64,000 bases of DNA from Polyangiaceae bacterium (GTDB lineage Bacteria; Myxococcota_A; Polyangia; Polyangiales; Polyangiaceae): positions 1 through 64,000 of the forward strand of contig JAFGBI010000092.1 of NCBI GenBank assembly GCA_016933275.1, written 5' to 3'. Made by a program: the position numbers and the translations under genes. Under the pieces are notes generated by a model. The model was not told the origin of the DNA, did no database searches, and saw only the letters and a program-made list of their open reading frames with translations. Shown piece by piece: positions 36,656 to 45,905 of this stretch (position 1 is its first letter; every line of letters starts with the position of its first letter).

Positions 36656-38851
36656 ATGCCCCTGCTTGCCGTCTCTTCCCCACCTGCCGAGCTCTCCACC
36701 CGCTTGGGCCGCATTCCTGCGTTGGCTTCCCTCTCGGGGGAAGACCTAGCGAGGATCGCCGCCAGATGTGCGATCATCGAAGTCCCGACGGGAGCAACGA
36801 TCGCCCACGAGGGAGCCCCGGACCGAAGCGCGTTTCTCATCCTCGCCGGCACTGCCCGGCTCGAGCGTCAGGGAGAGGAGATCGGTACGCTCGGTGAGGG
36901 AGACCACCTGGGCGAGCTCAGTCTGCTTGCCCTGCGAGACCGTTCGAGCACGGTGGTTGCGCAGAGCCCAATGACCCTCGCGCGCCTCGACCGTGAGGGC
37001 TACGACGCGATCGCCAGCGCGACTCCCGTACTCGCGCTGAGTCTCTGGGAGCGATTGCTCGCCGGCACGACGGCACGGCTCGTGGAGGAAGTGGAGAGCT
37101 CCGCGCTGCTCTTGCGCGGGCGATCCCTGCCGCGCCGGAGCGTGCTGCGCGTGCGGACGCCGGACGGCCCACGTGAGGTTCGCCTGGGCACGACGGTCGG
37201 CGAGCTCCTCCCTCGTGAGGTCGCTGGTAGGGACGTGGTGGCAGGGCTGGTCGATCACAAGGCGGTGAGCCTCTCGGCCCACGTCACCTCCGACAGCGAT
37301 CTGGGGGTGCTCACGACCAGCGACCTCGACGGACAGCGCTACTATCGAAACAGTCAGGCTCTGCTCCTCCTCGAAGCCGCCAGCCGGGTAGCCCCGGAGG
37401 CGCGCGTGCGCATGTCCCACTCCATCGGCATGGGACAGCGCGTGACGGTGGAGGGTTTGGGGGACGGCGACCTCGAAGAGTTCGCGGCGAACGTCGAGGC
37501 CGCCATGCACAGCCTCGTCACGAACGACCGCCCGCTGCTCGAGGAGTGGTGGACGGTGGACGAGACGCGCGCTCATTTCGCAGCGGCCGGTTGGGACGCT
37601 GCCGTGGCGCTCCTCGAGGTCTGGCGCGAACCTGCGGTGCCCCTCGTGTCCTATGGGAATCTGTACGCGCTCAACCCCGGTCCGCTGCTCCCGAGCACGG
37701 GGCGGATCGACGGGTTCCAGGTGGTGGCCGACGGTGCGGGTCTACTGCTCATGTATGGGCAGGACGCGGCGCCTCGATCCATCCCACCACCGGCCGCGAC
37801 CCCGGGAGTCGCGCGGCCAGCGGACCGCAATCCCCTGACGCGCGAAGCCTTGGCAACCTCGCACCTTACCGCGGTGATGACCGCGGAACACGACCGTTGG
37901 TTGCGGGCGCTCGGCATCACCAGTGTCGGTGCCTTCAACGCTGCATGTATCGCGGGTCAGGTGACGCAGCTCATTCATGTCAGCGAGGGCTTCCAGGAGA
38001 AGAGCATCGGACACATCGCCGATGCCATTCTCGAAAACAGAGCGCGGGCCCGAGTCGTCTGCATCGCTGGACCCTCCTCGGCGGGCAAGACCACGTTCAT
38101 CAAGCGCCTGGAGGTCCAGCTCCAGATCAACGGGATCAACCCCGTCCCGGTGTCCCTCGACGACTACTATGTCGATCGGGATCAGACCCCGCGAGACGCG
38201 GCCGGCGAGTACGATTTCGAGGCCCTGGACGCGCTGCAACTTCCGTTGCTCCACGATCACGTGGCTCGCCTGCTCGCGGGCGAGGAGGTGGTGACCGCAC
38301 ACTACGATTTCCTCAGCGGGACGAGCCACCCGGCAGGAGGCCGCAGGATCCAACTGAGACCGACCGATCTGCTCATGCTGGAGGGGATCCACGGCCTCAA
38401 CCCGCGCATGCTTGCCCCCGAGATGACCGGTGCGGTCTTCCGTGTGTTCGTCTGTCCGCTAGCAGCGCTGCCGTTCGATCGACTAGCCCGGGTGCACGCG
38501 TCCGACGTCCGCCTGATCCGCCGCATCGTCCGCGATCGCCACACCCGCGGACACGACGCGACCGAAAGCATCCTCAGGTGGCCGAGTGTGCGCGCAGGAG
38601 AGCGCCGCAACATCTTTGCCTACCAGCACCACGCGGATGCCGTCTTCGACTCGTCGCTCATCTACGAGCTCGCCGTGCTGAAGGTCTATGCCGAGGGGTA
38701 TCTTTTGGAGGTGCCCCGCTCACACCGCGCGCAGGCCACGGCCTTTCGGCTGCTGCAGCTGCTCGATCGGTTCGTCACCATCCTCCCCGAGCACGTCCCC
38801 CGCCTCTCGATACTCCGCGAGTTCATCGGGAAGAGCGGCTTCAAGTACTGA
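36656..38851 (+). CDS. Cyclic-nucleotide-binding, TGS/ThrRS-like and uridine kinase-like fusion
   Basis: The 731-residue protein joins three parts. Residues about 13-125 are a cNMP-binding domain (GELSLL and RSSTV in the phosphate-binding cassette). Residues about 165-380 resemble the TGS plus second additional domain of threonyl-tRNA synthetase (VRTPDGPREVRLGTTVGEL, RVRMSHSIGMGQRV). Residues about 460-731 are a P-loop kinase of the uridine kinase/phosphoribulokinase type (GPSSAGKTT at 472-480, DDYYVDRDQTPRD, LEGIHGLNP). The TGS-kinase fusion is known in other bacteria, where its substrate is uncertain. The added cNMP domain suggests allosteric control by cAMP or cGMP. A glycosyltransferase gene follows after 38 bp. 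Confidence 0.85.
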   Translation: MPLLAVSSPPAELSTRLGRIPALASLSGEDLARIAARCAIIEVPTGATIAHEGAPDRSAFLILAGTARLERQGEEIGTLGEGDHLGELSLLALRDRSSTVVAQSPMTLARLDREGYDAIASATPVLALSLWERLLAGTTARLVEEVESSALLLRGRSLPRRSVLRVRTPDGPREVRLGTTVGELLPREVAGRDVVAGLVDHKAVSLSAHVTSDSDLGVLTTSDLDGQRYYRNSQALLLLEAASRVAPEARVRMSHSIGMGQRVTVEGLGDGDLEEFAANVEAAMHSLVTNDRPLLEEWWTVDETRAHFAAAGWDAAVALLEVWREPAVPLVSYGNLYALNPGPLLPSTGRIDGFQVVADGAGLLLMYGQDAAPRSIPPPAATPGVARPADRNPLTREALATSHLTAVMTAEHDRWLRALGITSVGAFNAACIAGQVTQLIHVSEGFQEKSIGHIADAILENRARARVVCIAGPSSAGKTTFIKRLEVQLQINGINPVPVSLDDYYVDRDQTPRDAAGEYDFEALDALQLPLLHDHVARLLAGEEVVTAHYDFLSGTSHPAGGRRIQLRPTDLLMLEGIHGLNPRMLAPEMTGAVFRVFVCPLAALPFDRLARVHASDVRLIRRIVRDRHTRGHDATESILRWPSVRAGERRNIFAYQHHADAVFDSSLIYELAVLKVYAEGYLLEVPRSHRAQATAFRLLQLLDRFVTILPEHVPRLSILREFIGKSGFKY

Positions 38852-38889
38852 CGGGGAACCATCAGGGTCGGGTTTTCGAGCTTCGAGGC

Positions 38890-40110
38890 ATGATCTACCA
38901 CCTGCTCTCCTTCGAAGGTCCCGACGACTACGCGCGAGCGGGTGGGGCAGCCACCCGAATGACCGGGCTCGCGAACACCCTCGCCGAAGCCGCCGAGACC
39001 CACCTGTGGTTCGTGGGCGACCCCAAGCTGCCTGGCGAGGAACGGCATGGAAACCTCTACTTGCATCGCTGGTGTCAATGGCTCAGCGAGCACCATCCGC
39101 TCGGCGTCTACGACGGGGAAGCGGCCAAGATCGAGGACTACTCGGCTTCGTTGCCCCACGCGGTGCTCGCCCGCGTCCGCAGCGGCGGGCCGAGCACGGT
39201 GATCGCAGAAGACTGGCACGCAGTACATGCGCTGCTGCACCTTCACGAACTGCTCCGCCGCGCGGATCTCACGACCGAGGTCGAGCTCGTCTGGAACGTG
39301 AGCAGTACGATCGGGTTCTCCCGCGTGAACTGGCCGGCAGTGACGAACGCGGCCACCCTCACCACCGTGTCTCGCTACATGCGAAACCTCATCTTGCAGA
39401 AGGGGGTCGAGGCCTTCGTCGTCCCCAGCGGTCTCGAAAGAGCGGCCTTCACCCCACCAGACGCGCAGTGGACGACTCGCCTCCGCACGGCGCTCGGTGA
39501 ACGTTTGCTACTGGCGAAGGTGGCGCGGTGGGTACGCGAGAAGCGTTGGATGGTGGCCATCGAATCCGTAGCTTCCCTCAAGGCTCAGGGATACCGACCG
39601 CTCCTGGCCGCCCGGGGAGGCATCGAACCGCACCGTGCCGAAGTGCTGGCACACGCCCGCCGCCAGAGGCTCACGGTGGTCGAAGCCTTGTTGACCGAGC
39701 CGGACCCAGAGGGCCTCTTGGCAGCGCTCGCCCGGGCCGGTGAGGCCGACGTCGTCTTGCTCGAGGGCACCTTCGACGAGCGTACGCGACGCGCGCTGTT
39801 GCACGGCGCGGACGCAGTGCTGGCCAACAGCTCGCACGAACCCATCGGAATGCTGGGCCTGGAAACGATGGCGGTCGGTGGTGTGGCGTGCACGGGTTGC
39901 ACTGGCGAGGACTACGCCGTTCCCGGCTACAACGCCCTCGTGCTCCAGACGGACGATCCAAGCGAGTTCACTCGCTGGTTCCTGCAGCTTCGCTCACGCC
40001 CCCATGGTGATGCCGGTCTTCGCGCCGCGGCTCGGGAGACCGCGGAACGGTACCGGTGGGAGGCCGTGGTCGGGGCGGCCCTCTGGCCGCGCCTTCGGCG
40101 CCGCGGTTGA
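38890..40110 (+). CDS. GT4-like glycosyltransferase
   Basis: The 406-residue protein has a GT-B glycosyltransferase layout. The N-terminal domain has a glycine/alanine-rich first loop (YARAGGAATRMTGLANTLAE) and TVIAEDWHAVHALLHLHELL. The C-terminal domain has LLLAKVARWVREKRWMVAIES and the nucleotide-sugar motif ANSSHEPIGMLGLETMAVGGVACTG, which fits the E-x7-E pattern of GT4 and related families. The acceptor and sugar are unknown. No membrane segment. The start is placed at MIYHLLSFEGPDDYARAGG, 38 bp after the upstream kinase-fusion gene, suggesting cotranscription. Confidence 0.8.
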   Translation: MIYHLLSFEGPDDYARAGGAATRMTGLANTLAEAAETHLWFVGDPKLPGEERHGNLYLHRWCQWLSEHHPLGVYDGEAAKIEDYSASLPHAVLARVRSGGPSTVIAEDWHAVHALLHLHELLRRADLTTEVELVWNVSSTIGFSRVNWPAVTNAATLTTVSRYMRNLILQKGVEAFVVPSGLERAAFTPPDAQWTTRLRTALGERLLLAKVARWVREKRWMVAIESVASLKAQGYRPLLAARGGIEPHRAEVLAHARRQRLTVVEALLTEPDPEGLLAALARAGEADVVLLEGTFDERTRRALLHGADAVLANSSHEPIGMLGLETMAVGGVACTGCTGEDYAVPGYNALVLQTDDPSEFTRWFLQLRSRPHGDAGLRAAARETAERYRWEAVVGAALWPRLRRRG

Positions 40111-40120
40111 CTGCCCCCGA

Positions 40121-40177
40121 CTGCCAATTTGGCAGAAGCGGGTGGGACGGATCCGGGGCAGGCCGCCATTTTGGCAG
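40121..40177 (+). promoter_or_regulatory. Two related palindromes before the pseudopilin gene
   Basis: CTGCCAATTTGGCAG (40121-40135) is a perfect 15-bp palindrome. About 40 bp further, CGCCATTTTGGCAG (40165-40177) repeats the TTGGCAG half and part of the other arm. The pair lies in the 172-bp gap before the gene at 40283 and looks like a tandem operator. Confidence 0.4.
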
Positions 40178-40282
40178 GGTCGTGCAGGTCGGCCTCCACC
40201 TGAAGACTCGTCGCCTGGACTGGAAAGACGCCACTCCCCGCGGGCCTGTCCATCGGCACGCTGGTTGCTTGTCGGGGTCCCG

Positions 40283-40678
40283 ATGGCTCCTGTCCGTGCC
40301 CCCCGCCGCCGCGCCGTCGCCGCCCGTGGCGTCACTCTCTTCGAGGTGGGTGCGGTTGGTTCCCTCCTCGCGTGCTCGGTCCTCGGCTACGTCCTGCTGA
40401 TAGCCCCGCCGAATCGATCGGATAAGCTCGAAGCGGCGACCCGGATCGGTGATCGCTTGGGGGATGCCGTGACGACGTGGCGGAGCGACAACGGCGACGC
40501 GTGTCCCACCGTCTCGCAACTGATTCACGAAGGGTACCTGGACCCACAGCAGACGGCGGAGGATCCATGGGGCGGTCGGTTCCGCGTCCATTGCCGAGAC
40601 GGTCGCGTGGACGTGACATCGCCTGGTCGCGATGGGGATCTCGGGACTGGCGACGACGTGGTCGTCCGCGCGCGCTGA
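40283..40678 (+). CDS. Pseudopilin-like protein (GspG-type)
   Basis: The 131-residue protein has a type IV prepilin-like N-terminus. A basic leader is followed by RGVTLFEVGAVGSLLACSVLGYVLL, where prepilin peptidase would cut after Gly and Glu+5 is present. The C-terminal half resembles GspG: RIGDRLGDAVTTWRSDNGDACPTVSQLIHEGYLDPQQTAEDPWGGRFRVHC, then SPGRDGDLGTGDDV. GspG is the major pseudopilin of type II secretion. No other secretion genes are adjacent, so its assembly partners must lie elsewhere. Confidence 0.8.
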   Translation: MAPVRAPRRRAVAARGVTLFEVGAVGSLLACSVLGYVLLIAPPNRSDKLEAATRIGDRLGDAVTTWRSDNGDACPTVSQLIHEGYLDPQQTAEDPWGGRFRVHCRDGRVDVTSPGRDGDLGTGDDVVVRAR

Positions 40679-40690
40679 CCTCGGGCAAGG

Positions 40691-43177
40691 TCAGTGACCT
40701 GGACTCGTCGCCTCGTCGAGGGCGATCGTGTCCTCGGAGTTGCCGTGGCGCGCCGCAAGCAGGGTGATGTCGCCCTGCTCGGCGCCCTGCTCGGCACGGG
40801 CAACGCCCAGTAGATGGTCACGTACGTGGTCGACGGTCTCGAACCGGGCCTTCACGAGGTGCGATGCCAGTCGGTCTATACCCTGACGCGATCCAAACCC
40901 GCCAGCGGTGGCACCCGCTGCGGTGGTGAGGAGAAGTAGGTCTCCATCTTCGAGCCCGATCTCCACCTCCGTCACCTCTCCGTGAAGATCGGGTCCCGCA
41001 CCGAGACGTGGTCCGATCCCTCCGGCCACACGCGTACGGCTGGAAGCAGCGTTGAGCACGATGAGCCACGCCTCTGAGCCCGCGAGTCGCACCACCCCGG
41101 TGGCGTCGTAACGCACGACGAGCAGGCGGACATCCGGAGTCGCGCTGAATTGGCGATTGAGCCGCTCGTGGAGCACCGCGTTGACCGCCTGGAGGACGCC
41201 AACCGGGGTGGGCCCGCTGGTGGCGAGCAGCGCCGTTGCGAGAGAACCCTCGAGGAGCGAGTAGCCCCGGTCGACGTGTAGGGCCTCGCCAGCGATCCGT
41301 CCAATCACGATCCAGCAGCCTCGATCGTCCGGGTAGAATTCCCAGTGATCGCGAGGACCTATCGGTGCGGGCCAGAGGGTGGCCGCTGCGCGTAGGGCCG
41401 GCGCGCGAAGATCGCGCGGCCCCCCGACTCGCAGTCGCGCCCCACCGTGACTGGCGCCTTCGTCCTCGACCGCACGCTGGAAGATGGAGGCCCCCTTCAG
41501 CGCGCCAGAGACGTGGTCGCGGATCGTCTCGTACAGCACACCTTCCGGCGGCCCCATCTCGAGCATCACGTACCCAAGCGCTTCGCGGTCGTAGTAGATC
41601 GGCTGCAGCACGTAGGTGTTGCGCCGCTCGGGGAGCATTCCTGGGTGGGGCACCAGATTGCGCGCCGGGAAGGGCTCGCTAGCGGCCGCGAGCACTCTAC
41701 CGGTAGCGTCGCGCGCCCCGACGAGGCGGGCGGTGGGCCCCGGCCGTTGCTCGCCTTCGAAGACGGCGAGCACATAGCTCTTGATGCGAAGCTGCGGTAG
41801 TCGAACGTCGAGGACGCGGCCGATGGCGTCGACGTCGAGCGCGGTCGACAGCTCCTCAGCGGTGACGCGCAGTACACGGTCGGCGCGCTCGGTGACCAGC
41901 CGCTGCTGGCCCTGGGCGCGCTCCGCCACCAGACCGACGAGCACGCGGGCCTCGTGCCAGAGGTCTTCGGCGCGAGCCCACCGCTCCGGGTCGACTTGAA
42001 TGCAGGCGCGTGAATGGAAGCGGAGCACCGCCAGCGCGCCGTGCCAGGAGCTGACGTTGCCGCCCAGGGCAGCCATGGTCACCGCGACCTCTTCCAGTGT
42101 AGAGAGGAAGACACCGGGGTGTTGACCATCGAGCTCGGCGGCCAGAGCCTCCAGCAGGCGTTCGCCCCACGCGGACTCCAGGCTCCCGGCCATGGCCCGC
42201 ATGGCCTGCCCCATGTCGGAGACGATTCGTTGGCGATGGTATTGGAAGGTCGCGATCAGCGACTCGGCGGGGGTGATGAGCTGGATCTGCGCGAGGGGGA
42301 TAGAGGTAACCGGGGAGCACCCACACGATTGGCGCGTGATGAGCTGGGTGCGCAGAACGGTCCGCGGCGGTACCACCTCGCGCCGGGTCTGGGCGAGCAA
42401 ATACTCGACGGCGTGGACGCCGAGCTCGTAGAGCGGCTGCCGAACCGTGGTGAGGGGCGCGGTGGCAAATCGCGCGCTCTCGATGTCGTCGAACCCGACG
42501 ACAGCGACGTCGTAGGGAACACGCACACCGTGAGCCTGGAGAGCGTCGATCGCCCCCATCGCCATCCCATCGCTCGCAGCTACGATCGCCTCGAACGCCA
42601 CCCCGCGCTCGTCGAGGAAGGCGGTCACGGCCGCGGCTCCGGAGTCTACCTGGAAGTCCCCCTCGAAGAGGAGTGCGGGATCCAGGGCGACCCCATGCTC
42701 CTCGAGCACCTGCCGATACGCCGCAAACCGGCTCTCCGCCTCGGGGCTCCCCGCCGGCCCGCGGATGAAAGCGACTCGCCGAAACCCGTGGACGTGGACG
42801 AGGTGGGTCACCAACGCGTGCATCCCGCGCGCGTTGTCGACGATGACGCTAGGTACCCCCCCCACCTCCACGCCCACGTGCACCATGGGCAGGGGGTGGA
42901 AGCGCTCGCAGAATCGCGCCAGGTGTTCGAGGCCGGCATAATTGGCCATCGTCCCACCGAGCACCATGAGGCCGTCCACGTTGTGGGGACCAACGAGATC
43001 GTAGAGAAAATTTCGGCGCGCTCCGTTGCGGGTCGGCGAGCCAATCTCCCCACCGGCGAAGCAAAGGATGTTGACCCCGTGCTTGCGCGCGGTTTCCTCC
43101 ACCCCGGAGAGCACCTTGTTCTGGTACTCCTCCTCGAGACAGTTGACGAAGAATCCGTAGGTTGGTCGCCGGTCCAC
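40691..43177 (-). CDS. LacI-type sensor core fused to GAF-like and degenerate PP2C-like domains
   Basis: The 828-residue protein begins directly with a LacI/GalR-type periplasmic-binding-protein fold, residues about 1-285 (YGFFVNCLEEEYQNKVLSGVEETARKHG..., VDGLMVLGG, HGFRRVAFIRGP, AIVAASDGMAMGAIDALQAHG, VGFDDIESARFATAPLTTVRQP). The expected DNA-binding HTH is absent. A helical linker and a GAF-like region (about 440-575) follow. The C-terminal region (about 590-815) is ordered like SpoIIE/PP2C phosphatases, but the usual metal-ligand motif near LEDGDLLLLTTAAG lacks the TDG Asp. It may be a sugar-sensing signalling scaffold in the cytoplasm. GTG start; it is divergent from aat. Confidence 0.75.
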   Translation of the reverse strand: MDRRPTYGFFVNCLEEEYQNKVLSGVEETARKHGVNILCFAGGEIGSPTRNGARRNFLYDLVGPHNVDGLMVLGGTMANYAGLEHLARFCERFHPLPMVHVGVEVGGVPSVIVDNARGMHALVTHLVHVHGFRRVAFIRGPAGSPEAESRFAAYRQVLEEHGVALDPALLFEGDFQVDSGAAAVTAFLDERGVAFEAIVAASDGMAMGAIDALQAHGVRVPYDVAVVGFDDIESARFATAPLTTVRQPLYELGVHAVEYLLAQTRREVVPPRTVLRTQLITRQSCGCSPVTSIPLAQIQLITPAESLIATFQYHRQRIVSDMGQAMRAMAGSLESAWGERLLEALAAELDGQHPGVFLSTLEEVAVTMAALGGNVSSWHGALAVLRFHSRACIQVDPERWARAEDLWHEARVLVGLVAERAQGQQRLVTERADRVLRVTAEELSTALDVDAIGRVLDVRLPQLRIKSYVLAVFEGEQRPGPTARLVGARDATGRVLAAASEPFPARNLVPHPGMLPERRNTYVLQPIYYDREALGYVMLEMGPPEGVLYETIRDHVSGALKGASIFQRAVEDEGASHGGARLRVGGPRDLRAPALRAAATLWPAPIGPRDHWEFYPDDRGCWIVIGRIAGEALHVDRGYSLLEGSLATALLATSGPTPVGVLQAVNAVLHERLNRQFSATPDVRLLVVRYDATGVVRLAGSEAWLIVLNAASSRTRVAGGIGPRLGAGPDLHGEVTEVEIGLEDGDLLLLTTAAGATAGGFGSRQGIDRLASHLVKARFETVDHVRDHLLGVARAEQGAEQGDITLLAARHGNSEDTIALDEATSPGH

Positions 43178-43317
43178 GCAAGCCTCGACCGCATGTCTTC
43201 GTTACCACAGGGTGATACCGTCCGTGCACCCCCAACACACATCCCCGAGGCGGGAGGTGCGGTCCGCACGTCGAGACGCACCTGGCGGAGGCCCGGGCTC
43301 ATGAGATACCTTGGGCC

Positions 43318-44019
43318 ATGGTCCGGGCTGGAGGGACGTGGCGATCCGCGGTCGGCGATGCTCCAAGCTTCCCGGATCCACGGACCGCAGACCGGGACGG
43401 TCTGGTCGCCGTTGGAGGGAGCCTTGCCGAGGACCGTCTGATTCTGGCCTACGAATGCGGGATCTTTCCCTGGTACGATGCGGGCCTACCTCCCCTCTGG
43501 TGGAGCCCGGATCCTCGCGCAGTCCTCGATCCAGACCACCTCCACCTTTCGCGGTCACTCCGCCGTCGGCTCCGCAAGGGCGGGTTCCAGGTGACCCTCG
43601 ACCGTGCGTTCGAGGACGTCATGCGGGCGTGCGCCGCCGGTCGCACGGACGGCACCTGGATCCTGCCGGAGATGATCGATGCGTATGCGCAGCTGTTCGT
43701 ACACGGGCACGCGCACTCCTTCGAGGTGTGGATGGATGGCACCCTTGCCGGGGGGCTCTATGGCGTCCACGTGGGTGGGCTCTTCGCCGCGGAGAGCATG
43801 TTCCACCGGCGCAGCGACGGGTCGAAAATCGCCCTGGTGACGGCGGTAGCCACCGCGTTCGATGCTGGCATCGAGCTCTTCGATGTCCAGTTCGTAACGC
43901 CGCACCTGGCGTCCCTGGGGGCCTACACCCTGTCGCGAGAGCAGTACCTGGCGCGACTGGCTCGAGCCCGCGAGAAGAGCGTCGATCTTTGCCAGGTCTT
44001 GCCACGGTGGCCCCCGTAG
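43318..44019 (+). CDS. aat: Leucyl/phenylalanyl-tRNA-protein transferase
   Basis: The 233-residue protein has the Aat signature: FPDPRTADRDGLVAVGGSLAEDRLILAYECGIFPWYDAGLPPLWWSPDPRAVL, TWILPEMIDAYAQLFVHGHAHSFEVW, LYGVHVGGLFAAESMFHRRSDGSKIAL and FDVQFVTPHLASLGAYTLSREQYL. It adds Leu or Phe from aminoacyl-tRNA to proteins with N-terminal Arg or Lys, marking them for ClpS/ClpAP (N-end rule). Length is typical. The ATG at 43318 is followed by about 15 non-conserved residues. The clpS-clpA genes are not in the window. Confidence 0.95.
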   Translation: MVRAGGTWRSAVGDAPSFPDPRTADRDGLVAVGGSLAEDRLILAYECGIFPWYDAGLPPLWWSPDPRAVLDPDHLHLSRSLRRRLRKGGFQVTLDRAFEDVMRACAAGRTDGTWILPEMIDAYAQLFVHGHAHSFEVWMDGTLAGGLYGVHVGGLFAAESMFHRRSDGSKIALVTAVATAFDAGIELFDVQFVTPHLASLGAYTLSREQYLARLARAREKSVDLCQVLPRWPP

Positions 44020-44537
44020 AGCACCGAGCGGATTGGCGACCGCGATGGCGCGACGGGAAACGGACCCCGAACCTGACGCCCACGACCCTCCTGGTTGCCA
44101 GGCCGGCTTGGCCCGGGGGCGAGGGGCCCGCATCGCCCGAATCCCGCCTTCTGGCATGGATAACGAATTGGGGATAGCCGCTCATCGACCGGATCACCGC
44201 CAGGAGAGCGCCGAGCAGGGTGCCCGCCGCGGCAGAGCGGACTCCGTGGGGACCGAGGAGGCGTCTCGCGAACGGCGCGGGCTCGAGTCCGGAGCCGTCG
44301 AGGAGCGCCGCGATCGGAACCGGCGGTACCCGGCGATTCGGCTGCCCCTCGCAATCACCCCGCTCCCTCGCCCACGCCGCGAGGCCATCCGAATCCGAGA
44401 CCTTGCTCGGCTTCCGCGAAGCCACCGCCATCCTCCACTCGGGAATGGCCGGCACGGGGCGGACTCGGCGGCGGAGTCGCACCAGGGATCGGACGCGATC
44501 GGCCGGGGTTCGGACGCGCGAAGGTCCGGTCCAAGGC
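44020..44537. other. Intergenic region between aat and the histidine kinase gene
   Basis: This 518-bp region between convergent genes shows no firm gene. One minus-strand stretch (about 44430-44150, including RRLLGPHGVRSAAAGTLLG) has a less arginine-rich composition and could be a degraded small gene. It runs on into antisense of aat without a sensible end. Confidence 0.35.
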
Positions 44538-45905
44538 TCACCCGTCGCCTCGAGGTGCGGAGGGTTGAGCCTCGATGTCCTCGCCGCCCAGAGCAACGGG
44601 AACGGTGAACATGAAGGTCGTACCCACACCCACCTGACTCTCCACCGAGACGCTCCCCTGCATGCATTCGACGAGGTGCTTGACGATGCTCAGGCCGAGC
44701 CCCGTGCCACCGAGTTCGCGAGACCGCCCAGCATCCACGCGATAGAACCGCTCGAAGAGCCGCGGCAGGTGCTCCGCTGCGATGCCAGCTCCCGTATCGG
44801 CAACGGTGATCCGCAACCAACACTCTTCGGCGTATGCCGATACCGTGACCACGCTCCCTGCCCCAGAGTACTTGAGCGCATTGTCGACGAGGTTGGTCAA
44901 GACACGCTCGAGAGCATGTCGATCGACGTGAGCCAAGGGGAGCGATACCGGTACCCGAGCCGCAAGGGTGACCTTGCGCTGGTTCGCCCGGTCGCGAAAC
45001 AGATCGAGGATCTGGTTGACGAGCGGCGCCAACGGGAGGTGCTCGTAACGGAGACGGAGCTCGCGGGACTCGATCCGCGACAAGTCGAGGAGGTCCTCGA
45101 CCAGCGCATGGAGACGGGCCGCGTTTCGATCGATGACCTCGATGAACGTCTCGGCGGCGTTCACGTCGCTCTCCATCGCCATCGGCAGGGTCTCCGCCGC
45201 AGAGCGGATGGCGGTCACGGGGGTGCGAAGCTCGTGAGAGACGTTGGCCACGAAGTCACGCCGCATGGTCTCGAGGCGTCGGATCTCGGTAACGTCCCCG
45301 AAGATCGCGAAGACCCCGCCGCCGTGCTCGACGGCGAGTCGGGCGGCGCGGACCTGAAGCCGCCGAGGCGTCAGCCCCTCGACCACGATTTCGCGGGCGA
45401 CGTTCTCTGGTGACGTCGCGGCCAGGTCCAGGAGTTCCTGCAGCTCCCGGTGGCGAAAGACCTCGAGCGGGGTCTTGCCGACGGTGTCGGTCGCGAGGAA
45501 GAGCAGCGCCCGGAGCGCCGGATTGACCAGAGCGATGCACCCCGCTTGGTCCACCATCAGGAGCCCGTCATTCATGCCCGAGAGCACGCCCGCGAGGCGA
45601 TCGCGATCGTTGCGGAGGTCGGTCATGGCGGAGGCGACGTCGGCCACCAAGCGATCCACGTGGCACTGCCGTCCCCGCGGCGGACTGGTTGGATACCCTG
45701 CGGCCCGCCCGGCGCGCGCAGAGGCGCCGAGCTCGGTCATCAAGCGCCCAAGGGAGCTCCTCGTCCGCCGCTCCCGCGCCCCCAGGACGGCAGCGACCAC
45801 CAACGCCCCCACCAGGGCGAGCAACCCGGCCGCGAGCCCCACCCCACCGAAGGCCACGCAGGGCGGCGGGGCCAACGGCCCAGACAGCGCCAGACTCATG
45901 TTCAA
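44538..45905 (-). CDS. phoR: PhoR-like sensor histidine kinase
   Basis: The 455-residue protein has an N-terminal membrane segment (about 20-42). A PAS domain follows (about 105-210, DRLAGVLSGMNDGLLMVDQAGCIALVNPALRALL), then a HisKA domain with phospho-acceptor H224 (NVSHELRTPVTAIRSAAETL) and an HATPase domain (NLVDNALKYSG, DTGAGI, FERFYRVDAGRSRELGGTGLGLSIVKHL). The order is that of PhoR, which senses phosphate status with the Pst system. It overlaps the regulator gene by 4 nt (ATGA type), so they form a two-gene unit. No pst or phoU gene is present, so the phosphate assignment is tentative. Confidence 0.9.
   Translation of the reverse strand: MNMSLALSGPLAPPPCVAFGGVGLAAGLLALVGALVVAAVLGARERRTRSSLGRLMTELGASARAGRAAGYPTSPPRGRQCHVDRLVADVASAMTDLRNDRDRLAGVLSGMNDGLLMVDQAGCIALVNPALRALLFLATDTVGKTPLEVFRHRELQELLDLAATSPENVAREIVVEGLTPRRLQVRAARLAVEHGGGVFAIFGDVTEIRRLETMRRDFVANVSHELRTPVTAIRSAAETLPMAMESDVNAAETFIEVIDRNAARLHALVEDLLDLSRIESRELRLRYEHLPLAPLVNQILDLFRDRANQRKVTLAARVPVSLPLAHVDRHALERVLTNLVDNALKYSGAGSVVTVSAYAEECWLRITVADTGAGIAAEHLPRLFERFYRVDAGRSRELGGTGLGLSIVKHLVECMQGSVSVESQVGVGTTFMFTVPVALGGEDIEAQPSAPRGDG

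Noticed and set aside
40100-40180. Sigma-54 promoter suggested by TTTGGCAG
   Set aside because: No TTGCA-type -12 element lies at the required spacing. The palindrome explanation is better.
42014-43441. A 475-codon plus-strand open frame
   Set aside because: It is antisense to the LacI/PP2C-like gene and has no domain. The sense frame has clear domain structure.
44357-44629. Possible small minus-strand gene upstream of aat's 3' end
   Set aside because: Part of the composition looks natural, but the frame has no domain and runs into antisense of aat.
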